Shown here: positions 9,402 through 16,215 of the stretch, piece by piece | Layout: every line of letters begins with the position of its first letter | Numbering within the stretch: the stretch's first letter is position 1 | Assembly (NCBI RefSeq): GCF_014698965.1 | Contig: NZ_JACXAE010000134.1 | Coordinates: 62,001-126,000, forward strand | Direction: 5' to 3' | DNA length: 64,000 nt | Origin: Iningainema tapete BLCC-T55 | GTDB taxonomy: Bacteria; Cyanobacteriota; Cyanobacteriia; Cyanobacteriales; Nostocaceae | The notes under the pieces: generated by a model | Seen by the model: only the letters and a program-made list of their open reading frames with translations | What the model was told of the DNA's origin: nothing | Databases searched by the model: none | Made by a program: the position numbers and the translations under genes

Positions 9402-10358
9402 ATGCGAATAGTAGCCCTTGTTCCTGGCGGAATTGGCGACCAAATTCTTTTCTTCCCGACTTTAGACGATTTAAAGCGATATTACCCCAACTCTCAAGTA
9501 GATGTCGTTGTTGAACCCCGTACCAAGGCTGCTTACCGAGTAAGCAAGTCAGTCAACGAGGTATTGACATTCGACTTTAAAGATCGTAATAGTTTGGCAG
9601 ATTGGGCCAATCTGGTGGGCATAATTCGCGATCGCGAGTACGATGTAGCTATTGCTGTGGGGCAAAGTTGGGTCATAAATCTTGTACTGTGGTTAACTGG
9701 AATCCCTACACGCATTGGCTATCAAGGTAAGGGAAATGCTTTTCTCACCAACAAAGTACCTTTAAAAACACAGCAGTATCCTGCTACTGTGTACCATGAC
9801 TTGTTACAAGGGTTTGGGATTGACTCAGCATGTCCAGAGTTAACAATTAACCTGCCCAAACCAGACATTGATTGGGCTAACAAAGAACAACAACGACTGG
9901 GAGTTAAGGAAACTGGTTACATTTTGATTTATAACGGCTTGAGCGAGTTAACTCTACGTGCTGGCAAAGAGCAAATCTACCCAGTTGAAAATTGGCAGTC
10001 AATTATTCAAGATTTTCAGCATAAGCAGCCAGATATGCCTATAGTGGTTGTTTCTAACCCCAATACTCCAAATGTAGGTATTCTAAAGCAATCTGTACCC
10101 GGTATTAAGGTGACATCTCCAGGAGATGTCGGCAAACTAGCGGCAATGATTGCTTTGGCAAATTTGGTTGTGTGTACTGAGAGTGCCTCAATGTACTTAA
10201 GTATAGCGGTACAAACCTACACCATAGCCTTATTCGGTTCCAGCGAATCGGCGTCTAAGCTACCTCAAAATGAAAAATTCCTAGCGATTATATCTCCCAC
10301 AGGTGATGTGAAAGATATTTCACCTAAAACTGTATTGGAGAAGATTTGGGGTGGTTAA
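9402..10358 (+). CDS. Glycosyltransferase family 9 (heptosyltransferase-like)
   Basis: A 318-residue GT-B fold protein related to ADP-heptose:LPS heptosyltransferases. It starts with the VALVPGGIGDQILFFPTL nucleotide-binding loop and has a C-terminal NLVVCTESASMYLSIAVQTYTIALFG block, matching the donor-binding region of GT9 where a Thr-Asp-Ser-Gly-type motif appears here as TESAS. Cyanobacterial LPS commonly lacks heptose, so the donor sugar may differ; a role in lipopolysaccharide or exopolysaccharide synthesis is inferred. It stands alone, with a hairpin right after it. Confidence 0.82.
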   Translation: MRIVALVPGGIGDQILFFPTLDDLKRYYPNSQVDVVVEPRTKAAYRVSKSVNEVLTFDFKDRNSLADWANLVGIIRDREYDVAIAVGQSWVINLVLWLTGIPTRIGYQGKGNAFLTNKVPLKTQQYPATVYHDLLQGFGIDSACPELTINLPKPDIDWANKEQQRLGVKETGYILIYNGLSELTLRAGKEQIYPVENWQSIIQDFQHKQPDMPIVVVSNPNTPNVGILKQSVPGIKVTSPGDVGKLAAMIALANLVVCTESASMYLSIAVQTYTIALFGSSESASKLPQNEKFLAIISPTGDVKDISPKTVLEKIWGG

Positions 10359-10410
10359 GGTAGTACCTTTGAATTAGTGACCGAAGAAAGAACTCACCAA
10401 GAAAGTACTT

Positions 10411-10432
10411 AGAACTCAGTCTACTGAGTTCT
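10411..10432 (+). terminator. Hairpin after the GT9 gene
   Basis: A 10-bp perfect inverted repeat (AGAACTCAGT / ACTGAGTTCT, 2-base loop) lies about 50 bases past the GT9 stop codon and is followed by a pyrimidine-rich stretch. It may be a terminator, although the U-tract is interrupted. Confidence 0.45.
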
Positions 10433-10655
10433 TCTCTTCATCAATTTTTGTAAAGGTTTTTCAAACTTAACAACTCTATTTTTGGGGAAAAAACTGTATT
10501 CAAGCCAAATTTAATAAATTTTGGGCGTAAAAAAATAATTTTTGCAAAAAGCTGCGTAATAGCTGTTATTTTGTCTAAGTTTCTGGGAAAGATACATATG
10601 AGATAAAACTAATTAACTCTAACCAAAAAATTTAGGTTAGAACAAAGATTAGTGA

Positions 10656-10683
10656 CCTCAGTACAGCAAGACTGAGGATTTTT
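10656..10683 (+). terminator. Rho-independent terminator-like hairpin in the 10.4-10.8 kb gap
   Basis: Stem CCTCAGT / ACTGAGG with an 8-base loop followed by ATTTTT. The 450-base gap 10359-10811 holds this hairpin and the previous one but no recognisable gene; the A+T-rich stretch between them could carry the promoter of a short transcript ending here. Confidence 0.5.
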
Positions 10684-10811
10684 GGCGTTTTGGTGACTAC
10701 TGGTTGCCAATGTTACCTAAATGGATCGTTTTCGGGTGGATCTGACGCGCCATGTTCCGTGTTCCTTCACTTCCCTCTTGCTGAAAGGCTAGTGCATCTA
10801 CAAAGAACGTG

Positions 10812-11597
10812 ATGAACTCTCAAAAGGAAAAACAAATGGCGATTTGTTTACATGGCTTTATTAGTAACGCAAAACGTTACGTCCAAGTAGAAAGCCAACC
10901 ACATCATCTCACTAGCATTTTTAGACAAATTATGCGCTCAAATACGCTACCTTACTCTAAATTTAATCAGGTACAAAGCGCATACGAACAGTGCGAAGAA
11001 GATGGAACAATTACTTTCTACCAGGTTGACAAAATTGATGTAAATAATTCAGGGATTTGGACTTATCTTGTGTATGAATGTCCCCCAGGTGAAGAACATG
11101 TATTCCGTGACTCATCTATCGATACTAGTACAAATCCTTTGGAGGAATTATTTTGTGGAAAAAAACTAGTTCAAGTTGCTGTAGATATTAATGAATATCT
11201 TGAATGTCAATGTCATCCAGACGAGTATTTAGATGTTTTACTTCCTCGCAGTTGGCATTGTGCAGATGCTCAACAGATTGCCAGTCTTCTGTTGGAAGAA
11301 TTTAAGGCATTTAAATCCTCATCAGTTTTTGCAGAAGGTGTTGGCAAAGAATACATGCAAGTAGTACTTGATGGATTTATTCAAGCCGCACGAGAAGTTA
11401 TGGAAAATGGTGGGAGTTTAAAAGATTTTGAATCAGCCCAATATGATGTACTACACAAAGTTAGGATAGATGAATTAGCCAATTTCATACTGGAATACAA
11501 CGATTACCGCATTTGGCTATCTGCTTTACCTAGTAAATCTAAAGCGGTTGAACATGCTTTTAATACTGCTTTAAATTTAATCTGCCGGATTCGGTGA
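10812..11597 (+). CDS. Hypothetical protein
   Basis: A soluble protein of 261 residues that I do not recognise. It has no signal peptide or membrane segment, is rich in acidic and aromatic residues, and includes a YECPPGEEHVFRD segment and a helical C-terminal half (DAQQIASLLLEEFKAF; VVLDGFIQAAREVMENG). The Cys-rich patch YLECQCHPDEYLD is the only feature suggesting metal binding. ATG at 10812 is preferred over the overlapping GTG at 10809. No neighbour indicates its role; it stands between a long spacer and a palindromic repeat. Confidence 0.6.
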   Translation: MNSQKEKQMAICLHGFISNAKRYVQVESQPHHLTSIFRQIMRSNTLPYSKFNQVQSAYEQCEEDGTITFYQVDKIDVNNSGIWTYLVYECPPGEEHVFRDSSIDTSTNPLEELFCGKKLVQVAVDINEYLECQCHPDEYLDVLLPRSWHCADAQQIASLLLEEFKAFKSSSVFAEGVGKEYMQVVLDGFIQAAREVMENGGSLKDFESAQYDVLHKVRIDELANFILEYNDYRIWLSALPSKSKAVEHAFNTALNLICRIR

Positions 11598-11603
11598 TAA
11601 ATG

Positions 11604-11630
11604 TAGAGACGCCCCGACGGGGCGTCTCTA
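11604..11630. repeat. TAGAGACGCCCC palindrome
   Basis: A 12-bp perfect inverted repeat with a 3-base GAC loop sits in the 36-base space between two convergent stop codons (hypothetical gene and crr6). As RNA it could end transcription from both sides, but its sequence belongs to the dispersed GTAGAGACG family. Confidence 0.85.
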
Positions 11631-11633
11631 TAG

Positions 11634-12116
11634 TTAACCGTCAACTATCATCTCGAATAAGGCATCCTCTAATTCATAACCAAGCAGTTGTGCCATTGAT
11701 TGAATCCTAAACTGACTAGGAATTCCCTGCTGTTTTAGCCAATCAGTTAAAACAAATAACTTGTGCATTAAAAAGATTTCTAATGCTTCGAGATTATATT
11801 GAATGCCTTCTTTAGCACTGAATTGGTGGGGTACAAGCATGGCGGCGTAACGGACAAATTCTCCAGATTTCCAATTCAGCAAAAATGGTAGCCAAGGGTA
11901 GCGAGCATCCAAGCGCACAAACCATAGCCTTAATTCTGGGATTTCGGCAAGTTCCCGTGGATCGCCTGGTTCCAACTCATAGTTAATATCAAATTTTAGT
12001 TCTTGTTCGTGGGATGCTATCGCCCCATCTTGCAGCAGTTTTTCAATCACTGTGGTTACAGGGGAAAGATCTAAGGAGTTAATGGTGTTAGTGTTGAGTG
12101 CGATCGTGATTGTCAT
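11634..12116 (-). CDS. crr6: CRR6-family NdhI maturation factor
   Basis: A 160-residue protein matching CRR6 (DUF1817), conserved in cyanobacteria and chloroplasts. In plants CRR6 is needed to assemble the NdhI iron-sulfur subunit into the NDH-1 complex, which serves cyclic electron flow and respiration. Typical blocks are ELKFDINYELEPGDPREL, EIPELRLWFVRLDARYPW, AAMLVPHQFSAKEGIQYN and the C-terminal SMAQLLGYELEDALFEMI. The length is normal. A 35-base piece of the 5' part of this gene reappears at 13978-14012. Confidence 0.83.
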   Translation of the reverse strand: MTITIALNTNTINSLDLSPVTTVIEKLLQDGAIASHEQELKFDINYELEPGDPRELAEIPELRLWFVRLDARYPWLPFLLNWKSGEFVRYAAMLVPHQFSAKEGIQYNLEALEIFLMHKLFVLTDWLKQQGIPSQFRIQSMAQLLGYELEDALFEMIVDG

Positions 12117-12315
12117 GGAAACAGTAGCTACGAGGTGAGCAACAAGAGTGCGATCGACAATCTACATTAGCAGCTTTCTGGGATTGTCGCTACATTTATT
12201 GATGACAACGGCACGCGCATCAACTTGTCATCAGTACATATTTATCATAGTACACAAATACTAAATTTTTTGCTAATTATAAAGTTATAGGTTTTTAAAT
12301 ATCAAGGTATTGTTG

Positions 12316-13248
12316 ATGTGGTTGAAATATGGCGTGGATAAAATGGGGACATTAGTAAGTATAGAAGATGTTCCCAAAGGCAAAACCACGCTTAAATGTC
12401 CGTATTGTAGCGGTGGACTAACGGCGAAAAAAGGCAAGATAAAAGAGCATCACTTTGCTCATACAGAAGTTACCTGCCATCGGGTAGCAAACCGTGAGTT
12501 TCCCGTTCTGCCACTATATGATAACTTCAACATACAGTTATCAGGCAAAGATTTGAAGCAATTAAAACTACTTTGGAAAGAGTATGGTTCTAAAAACTAC
12601 TCTATTTGTTCTGACTTAGTTTCTTCAGAATTGATCAAAACTGGTTTGTTGCGAAAAAATGTCTATACTATCCCTCCAGAATACGAATTTACAAATTTAG
12701 GTAAAATTCCTGTAGGAGCGTTAGAGTTAACATTATTTAATGAAGTTCAGGAACCATTATTACTCAAAAAGCTATTGAAACTAGAGCTAGCTGTTGAACA
12801 CGCTCTACATAAAAATGCCCTTGACTTACAATACAGAATTACAGATTTGGAACTGTACCGCGCTCAACTTAAACGCATCCTATCATGTAAATTATATTTT
12901 CTCAAAATTCAAACAAATTTAGGAACTATTTATAAGATAGGAGTAACTCAAAGACCTATCGAGGAGAGACAGAAAGAAGTAGAAAGGGATTTACGCGCAC
13001 ATTATCAAACTATTACTATTGAAGTGCTAGGAACTTGGGAGAACCGAGGGAATGTAGAACTGTATTTCAAGCACCGCTATCGAGAATTTAATTATCCTAT
13101 TGGAAGTTTGACAGAATATTACACATTGAGTAATGAGGACGCTAAAGTTGTGGTGTGTGACTTACAACAGATGCATCCCAAAGTACTATCTTCAGTTGAT
13201 ATATCTATTTTAGAGGACGAAGCGATCTCAATTCAAGTTGCTAGTTAG
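12316..13248 (+). CDS. Zinc-ribbon (CoiA-like) protein with C-terminal GIY-YIG/T5orf172-type domain
   Basis: About 310 residues. The N-terminus has LKCPYCSGGLTAKKGK followed by KEHHFAHT and a later TCHR, the pattern of the CoiA/competence-type zinc finger. The C-terminal third (LYFLKIQTNLGTIYKIGVTQ, then RPIEERQKEVERDL and LYFKHRYREF) fits the T5orf172/MUG113 branch of GIY-YIG nucleases, where the second motif is YKIG. A DNA-processing or defence role is plausible. ATG at 12316 follows AAGG with good spacing; an ATG at 12343 is an alternative. It is isolated, flanked by A+T-rich DNA. Confidence 0.68.
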   Translation: MWLKYGVDKMGTLVSIEDVPKGKTTLKCPYCSGGLTAKKGKIKEHHFAHTEVTCHRVANREFPVLPLYDNFNIQLSGKDLKQLKLLWKEYGSKNYSICSDLVSSELIKTGLLRKNVYTIPPEYEFTNLGKIPVGALELTLFNEVQEPLLLKKLLKLELAVEHALHKNALDLQYRITDLELYRAQLKRILSCKLYFLKIQTNLGTIYKIGVTQRPIEERQKEVERDLRAHYQTITIEVLGTWENRGNVELYFKHRYREFNYPIGSLTEYYTLSNEDAKVVVCDLQQMHPKVLSSVDISILEDEAISIQVAS

Positions 13249-13377
13249 ACAGAATAATTAAGCCTAGACAGCGCCTAAGAGTTGTACGTAGTTCTTTCTT
13301 AGTTGGCGATCGCTCTTTGATGACAACGGCGTAACATCTCGAAGAAACGCGCCTGTTAAAGAAATGATCGCTAATCA

Positions 13378-13629
13378 CTACAAAACTTCTCGCTTCATTT
13401 CCTCTAGTGACAGTTTTTTCCCTGCTTTAAACTCTTGTCTTGCCTTTTGGATAATTGCCATAAACTCTGGATTCATGCTGAGAGATAAGGATTCTGGATC
13501 AAGCTCTTTGAGAGAAACAACCGCAGCGATCGCTTTACCGTGCATCGTCAAAACAATCATCTCATCATCGAACTCCTGTGCATAAGCGGATAAGGACTGT
13601 GATGCTGTAGAAAGTTCAATTGTTTTCAT
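13378..13629 (-). CDS. Phd/YefM-type antitoxin (toxin partner frameshifted)
   Basis: An 83-residue antitoxin with the Phd/YefM pattern: MKTIELSTASQSLSAYAQEF, then IVLTMHGKAIAAVVSLKEL and an acidic-basic C-terminal tail. It would bind and neutralise a RelE/ParE toxin and bind operator DNA. Its start overlaps by four bases (ATGA) the end of the toxin reading frame at 13626-13929, so the order is toxin then antitoxin. The toxin frame is broken while the antitoxin is intact. Confidence 0.8.
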   Translation of the reverse strand: MKTIELSTASQSLSAYAQEFDDEMIVLTMHGKAIAAVVSLKELDPESLSLSMNPEFMAIIQKARQEFKAGKKLSLEEMKREVL

Positions 13630-13929
13630 TCTAGTTCCACCTGTTGACTTGAAATAGTTAGTTTGTTTCCTTCTTTTCGACCTACTGCGAGTACCCTTAC
13701 TACATCTGGCTCCTCTGACGCAACCTCATAGAAAACACGCAGATCGCCTATTCGTAATTCCCAAGGTGCAATTGGGTTTGGGCGCAGCAACTTACGATTA
13801 CGGGTTTCGGTTAAAGGTTCATATACCAGTTGCTCCTCAATAGACTCTATTACTATAGTTCGCTAGGAGTGCAGATAAAGTCCTGAGTTGCTCTTTGACG
13901 GACTCAGCAAATTCAATAACATACGCCAT
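13626..13929 (-). pseudogene. Frameshifted RelE/ParE-type toxin
   Basis: Translating the minus strand from the ATG at 13929 gives MAYVIEFAESVKEQLRTLSA and then runs out of frame; from about 13864 the other frame continues as RTIVIESIEEQLVYEPL, TRNRKLLRPNPIAPWELRIG, DLRVFYEV and VLAVGRKEGN to a TGA at 13626. Together they make one standard RelE/ParE-superfamily toxin of about 95 residues, with one base too many (or two too few) near 13862-13868 (GCACTCCTAGCG on the minus strand). The core LRIGDLRVFYEV and GRKEGN blocks are well preserved, so the lesion is recent or a sequencing error. Programmed frameshifting is less likely because no slippery run is present. Confidence 0.78.
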
Positions 13930-13977
13930 TATCTTAGCTTACTGTGGATTTTCTGTTGTATGAGTAGTCAAAGTGCG

Positions 13978-14012
13978 ATCGCTCCATCTTGCCGCAGTTT
14001 TTCAATCACTGT
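13978..14012. repeat. 35-bp fragment of crr6
   Basis: This stretch matches 12019-12053, inside crr6, at 33 of 35 bases and in the same orientation on the plus strand. It lies exactly at the truncated 5' side of the COP23-like gene. It marks a small duplication or recombination scar. Confidence 0.75.
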
Positions 14013-14013
14013 T

Positions 14014-14406
14014 ATGCTTTCCGAACTATTTCGTACAAATCGTGTTTATTCGGAGTCATGGTCTGATTATTTCAGCCGTGCAGGGCAAGCTCCTCAAACT
14101 CGTTGTCAAAAGGTATCGGAAAGATTTCAAACCTTGTATGACAAAGGGTTTTTGAACTATATCACGAGCGATCGCCTCAATGGTGAAAATGTAGTCTGTG
14201 TTGCTCCTGACGAAAAATCGCCTTGCATTGATAATGGGCTGTTGTTCACTCTCAAACCGGATGAAAAACCTGCGGAGGTGGTTCAACATATCTTTGATAT
14301 CCGAGATGACAAGACTAAAAAGCCATTGGAGGAAACTGAACGAATATATATTAATGTGAAACAACACTTAGACACAGATTCAGTTGAGCCTCAAAGGAAT
14401 TGGTAG
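14014..14406 (+). pseudogene. 5'-truncated COP23-domain protein
   Basis: The 130 residues from the ATG at 14014 contain the second half of a COP23 domain (the circadian-oscillating-protein family of cyanobacteria): SWSDYFSRAG, TRCQKVSERFQTLYDKG, NGENVVCVAPDEKSPC, GLLFTLKPDEKPAEVVQHIF. Normal members start with a signal peptide and a Cys-containing first strand followed by IxW; here that part is missing and the upstream sequence is a crr6 fragment. The frame is open further upstream to 13888, but those residues are not family-like. It is next to a decayed protease-TPR gene, a pairing common in cyanobacteria, and both look dead. Confidence 0.65.
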
Positions 14407-15266
14407 ATGAGATTTTCAAAGAAAATACTGAGTTTGTTGCTCGGTGTGTTGATGATTGCTGGGGCTGGCTGTGTACCGTTTCAATCGCAACAGCCATCTG
14501 ATCAAGAGCCGCCACAAGCAAAGACACCACTAACGGTGGAGCAAATTGACAAAATTGCTGAAGAAATTACGGTTAGAATCGATAGCGCAAGTTCTGGCTC
14601 AGGGATGACCGAGGAGATTTCCGTCTTATTTTAAAAGATAAGCAGGGAGCGATTGACGATTACAACCAAGCCTTAAAGTATGAACTAAATGCTCAAATAT
14701 CTGCTAATATTTATTTGAAGCGTGGTCAAAACTATCTTGATACAGGAAATAAAGATAAAGCTATTAAAGACTTCCTAACAGCTTCACAACTATATATAAA
14801 AGTAGGAGATATGAAGGAAGTAATCACATCTCTTGATAAATTATTAAAAATTGCTCCCACCAATTCTGAAGCATACAATGAGCGAGGAATTGCCAAATCT
14901 AATCTCAATGATTACGAAGGAGCAATTAAAGATTTTGACCAAGCAATTCGTCTCAAGCCTAACTTTGCTCTAGCATACTTAAATCGGGGTATTACCCGCT
15001 TTAGTATGAGTAGATTTCTAGAAATTAGAGAGAAAAATAAAATTTTTTATGTTTTTCGGGATGATGGTCATGACATAATCCAGGATTTACAGCAAGCAGT
15101 GCTACTCTTTAATCAACAAAAGGATGAGGTTGGTCAAAAACGAGTACGGGAAGTTGCTAAAAAGATTCAAGAGACTTTTAGTAAAGCTATAATATTATAT
15201 GATGATGACCAACGAAAAATTCAAGATGCTCTTAATAAACTTCAGCAGCCTCCTAATGTTCCTTAG
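14407..15266 (+). pseudogene. Trypsin-like protease/TPR lipoprotein with the protease domain deleted
   Basis: The 5' part (14407-14634) encodes a lipoprotein signal (KKILSLLLGVLMIAGAGC) and the beginning of a trypsin-like domain (LTVEQIDKIAEEITVRID ... SGSG). It then shifts frame and stops. In another frame, open from 14586, TPR units follow without interruption (KDKQGAIDDYNQALKYE, YNERGIAKSNLNDYEGAIKD, FALAYLNRGI) to 15266. The join near 14600 looks like a large internal deletion that removed the whole catalytic domain and put the TPR part out of frame. A shorter TPR protein starting at 14715 could still be made. Intact relatives have His-Asp-Ser protease plus TPRs. Confidence 0.68.
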
Positions 15267-15330
15267 CGATGGCTGAAATTTTTTACTTATCAGGCTTAAG
15301 TGCTTAATTGACAGACTTCTGCTACCCCTG

Positions 15331-15819
15331 TTATTCTCCAACCTTATTCAAAGACTCTTGATAAACCAAATTACTTAAACGAAACTTTCCCTGATTTTGC
15401 AAAGCATCAAGTTGTTCTTTTAGACTAGGTATGAGTCCAGTTTGTTTAGCCCAGATTAGAATACCTACTGTACCTAAAATTGGTAAACAGAGTCGCCGAG
15501 CCACTCGACGAGCATTCTTTTCATCCAGCAAAATCGCATCCACTGGTTCTTCATTGAAGAGGGCTATAGCTTCAGCTTCACCTGCATCCAACTCTATCCG
15601 CAACAGCGAAACCAGAGACTCATTGGCTACTTTATTTACTGTAAACCCTGTAGCCGAAGCTACTTCCTCGGCTCCTGGTTGACCAGATCCAGACATCACC
15701 ACTTCGTGCCAAACTGCTTCAGGTAGCAATACTCCTTGTGGAAATCTCTCGTTCAACAGCGAAAGTTGCCCAATCCTACTCAAGGCAATTAAAACAGAAG
15801 AATTGGATATTGCCTTCAA
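15331..15819 (-). CDS. DUF3368 PIN-like toxin
   Basis: A 162-residue PIN-fold protein of the DUF3368 family, typical toxin partner of UPF0175 antitoxins. Acidic active-site positions appear in ELDAGEAEAIAL and in ILLDEKNARRVA, and the ISNSSVLIALSRIGQL start and GTVGILIWAKQ helix are family marks. It overlaps the upstream antitoxin by four bases. It probably acts as a metal-dependent ribonuclease. Confidence 0.82.
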   Translation of the reverse strand: MKAISNSSVLIALSRIGQLSLLNERFPQGVLLPEAVWHEVVMSGSGQPGAEEVASATGFTVNKVANESLVSLLRIELDAGEAEAIALFNEEPVDAILLDEKNARRVARRLCLPILGTVGILIWAKQTGLIPSLKEQLDALQNQGKFRLSNLVYQESLNKVGE

Positions 15820-16085
15820 CTTAAAGACTCCAATGTTGCTAAATCAGCTTCTAATTCCTCTAAATCATAATTGCGAACTACACCTTCAGTACCCAACAAT
15901 TCATGAAATGCCCATTTACTCATTTGAGCTAACTCACGAGCTTTGCCAAAGGAAAGTAGACCTTTTTGATATAATCGCAGGGCAAGCTCTTGACGCACAC
16001 GAGAAAGGCGCTCATCAGGCGGTACTCGCAACGCATCCGCTAAGTCTTCAGGAATTTCTAATACTAGCTTGCTCATCCCTTTCAC
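15816..16085 (-). CDS. UPF0175 family antitoxin
   Basis: An 89-residue protein with the UPF0175 pattern: LVLEIPEDLADALRVPP, VRQELALRLYQKGLLSFGKA, ELAQMSKWAFHELLG. The second block is a helix-turn-helix of the kind that binds the module's own promoter. Translationally coupled to the DUF3368 toxin through an ATGA-type overlap. An in-frame ATG at 16076 is an alternative start. Confidence 0.82.
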   Translation of the reverse strand: MKGMSKLVLEIPEDLADALRVPPDERLSRVRQELALRLYQKGLLSFGKARELAQMSKWAFHELLGTEGVVRNYDLEELEADLATLESLS

Positions 16086-16153
16086 ACGTATTTTGGAGGA
16101 TGCTTCAATTTTACTACTTACTTTTTGCTGAAAAATTACTAAATTTATGAGGA

Positions 16154-16186
16154 TTCCCCGCTACACCTACAAAGGTTAGCGGGGAA
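16154..16186 (-). terminator. Hairpin downstream of the UPF0175 operon and S8 gene region
   Basis: Arms TTCCCCGCTA and TAGCGGGGAA with a 13-base loop, in the spacer between the start of the antitoxin gene and the stop of the subtilase gene (minus strand). It probably ends transcription of the subtilase gene. No clear U-tract follows. Confidence 0.5.
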
Positions 16187-16215
16187 GATGTCAAATACTC
16201 TGTTGATGATTTGAA

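Noticed and set aside
13862-13868. Programmed frameshift in the RelE/ParE-type toxin
   Set aside because: No slippery heptamer or A/T run is present at the junction, so a mutation or sequencing error is more likely.
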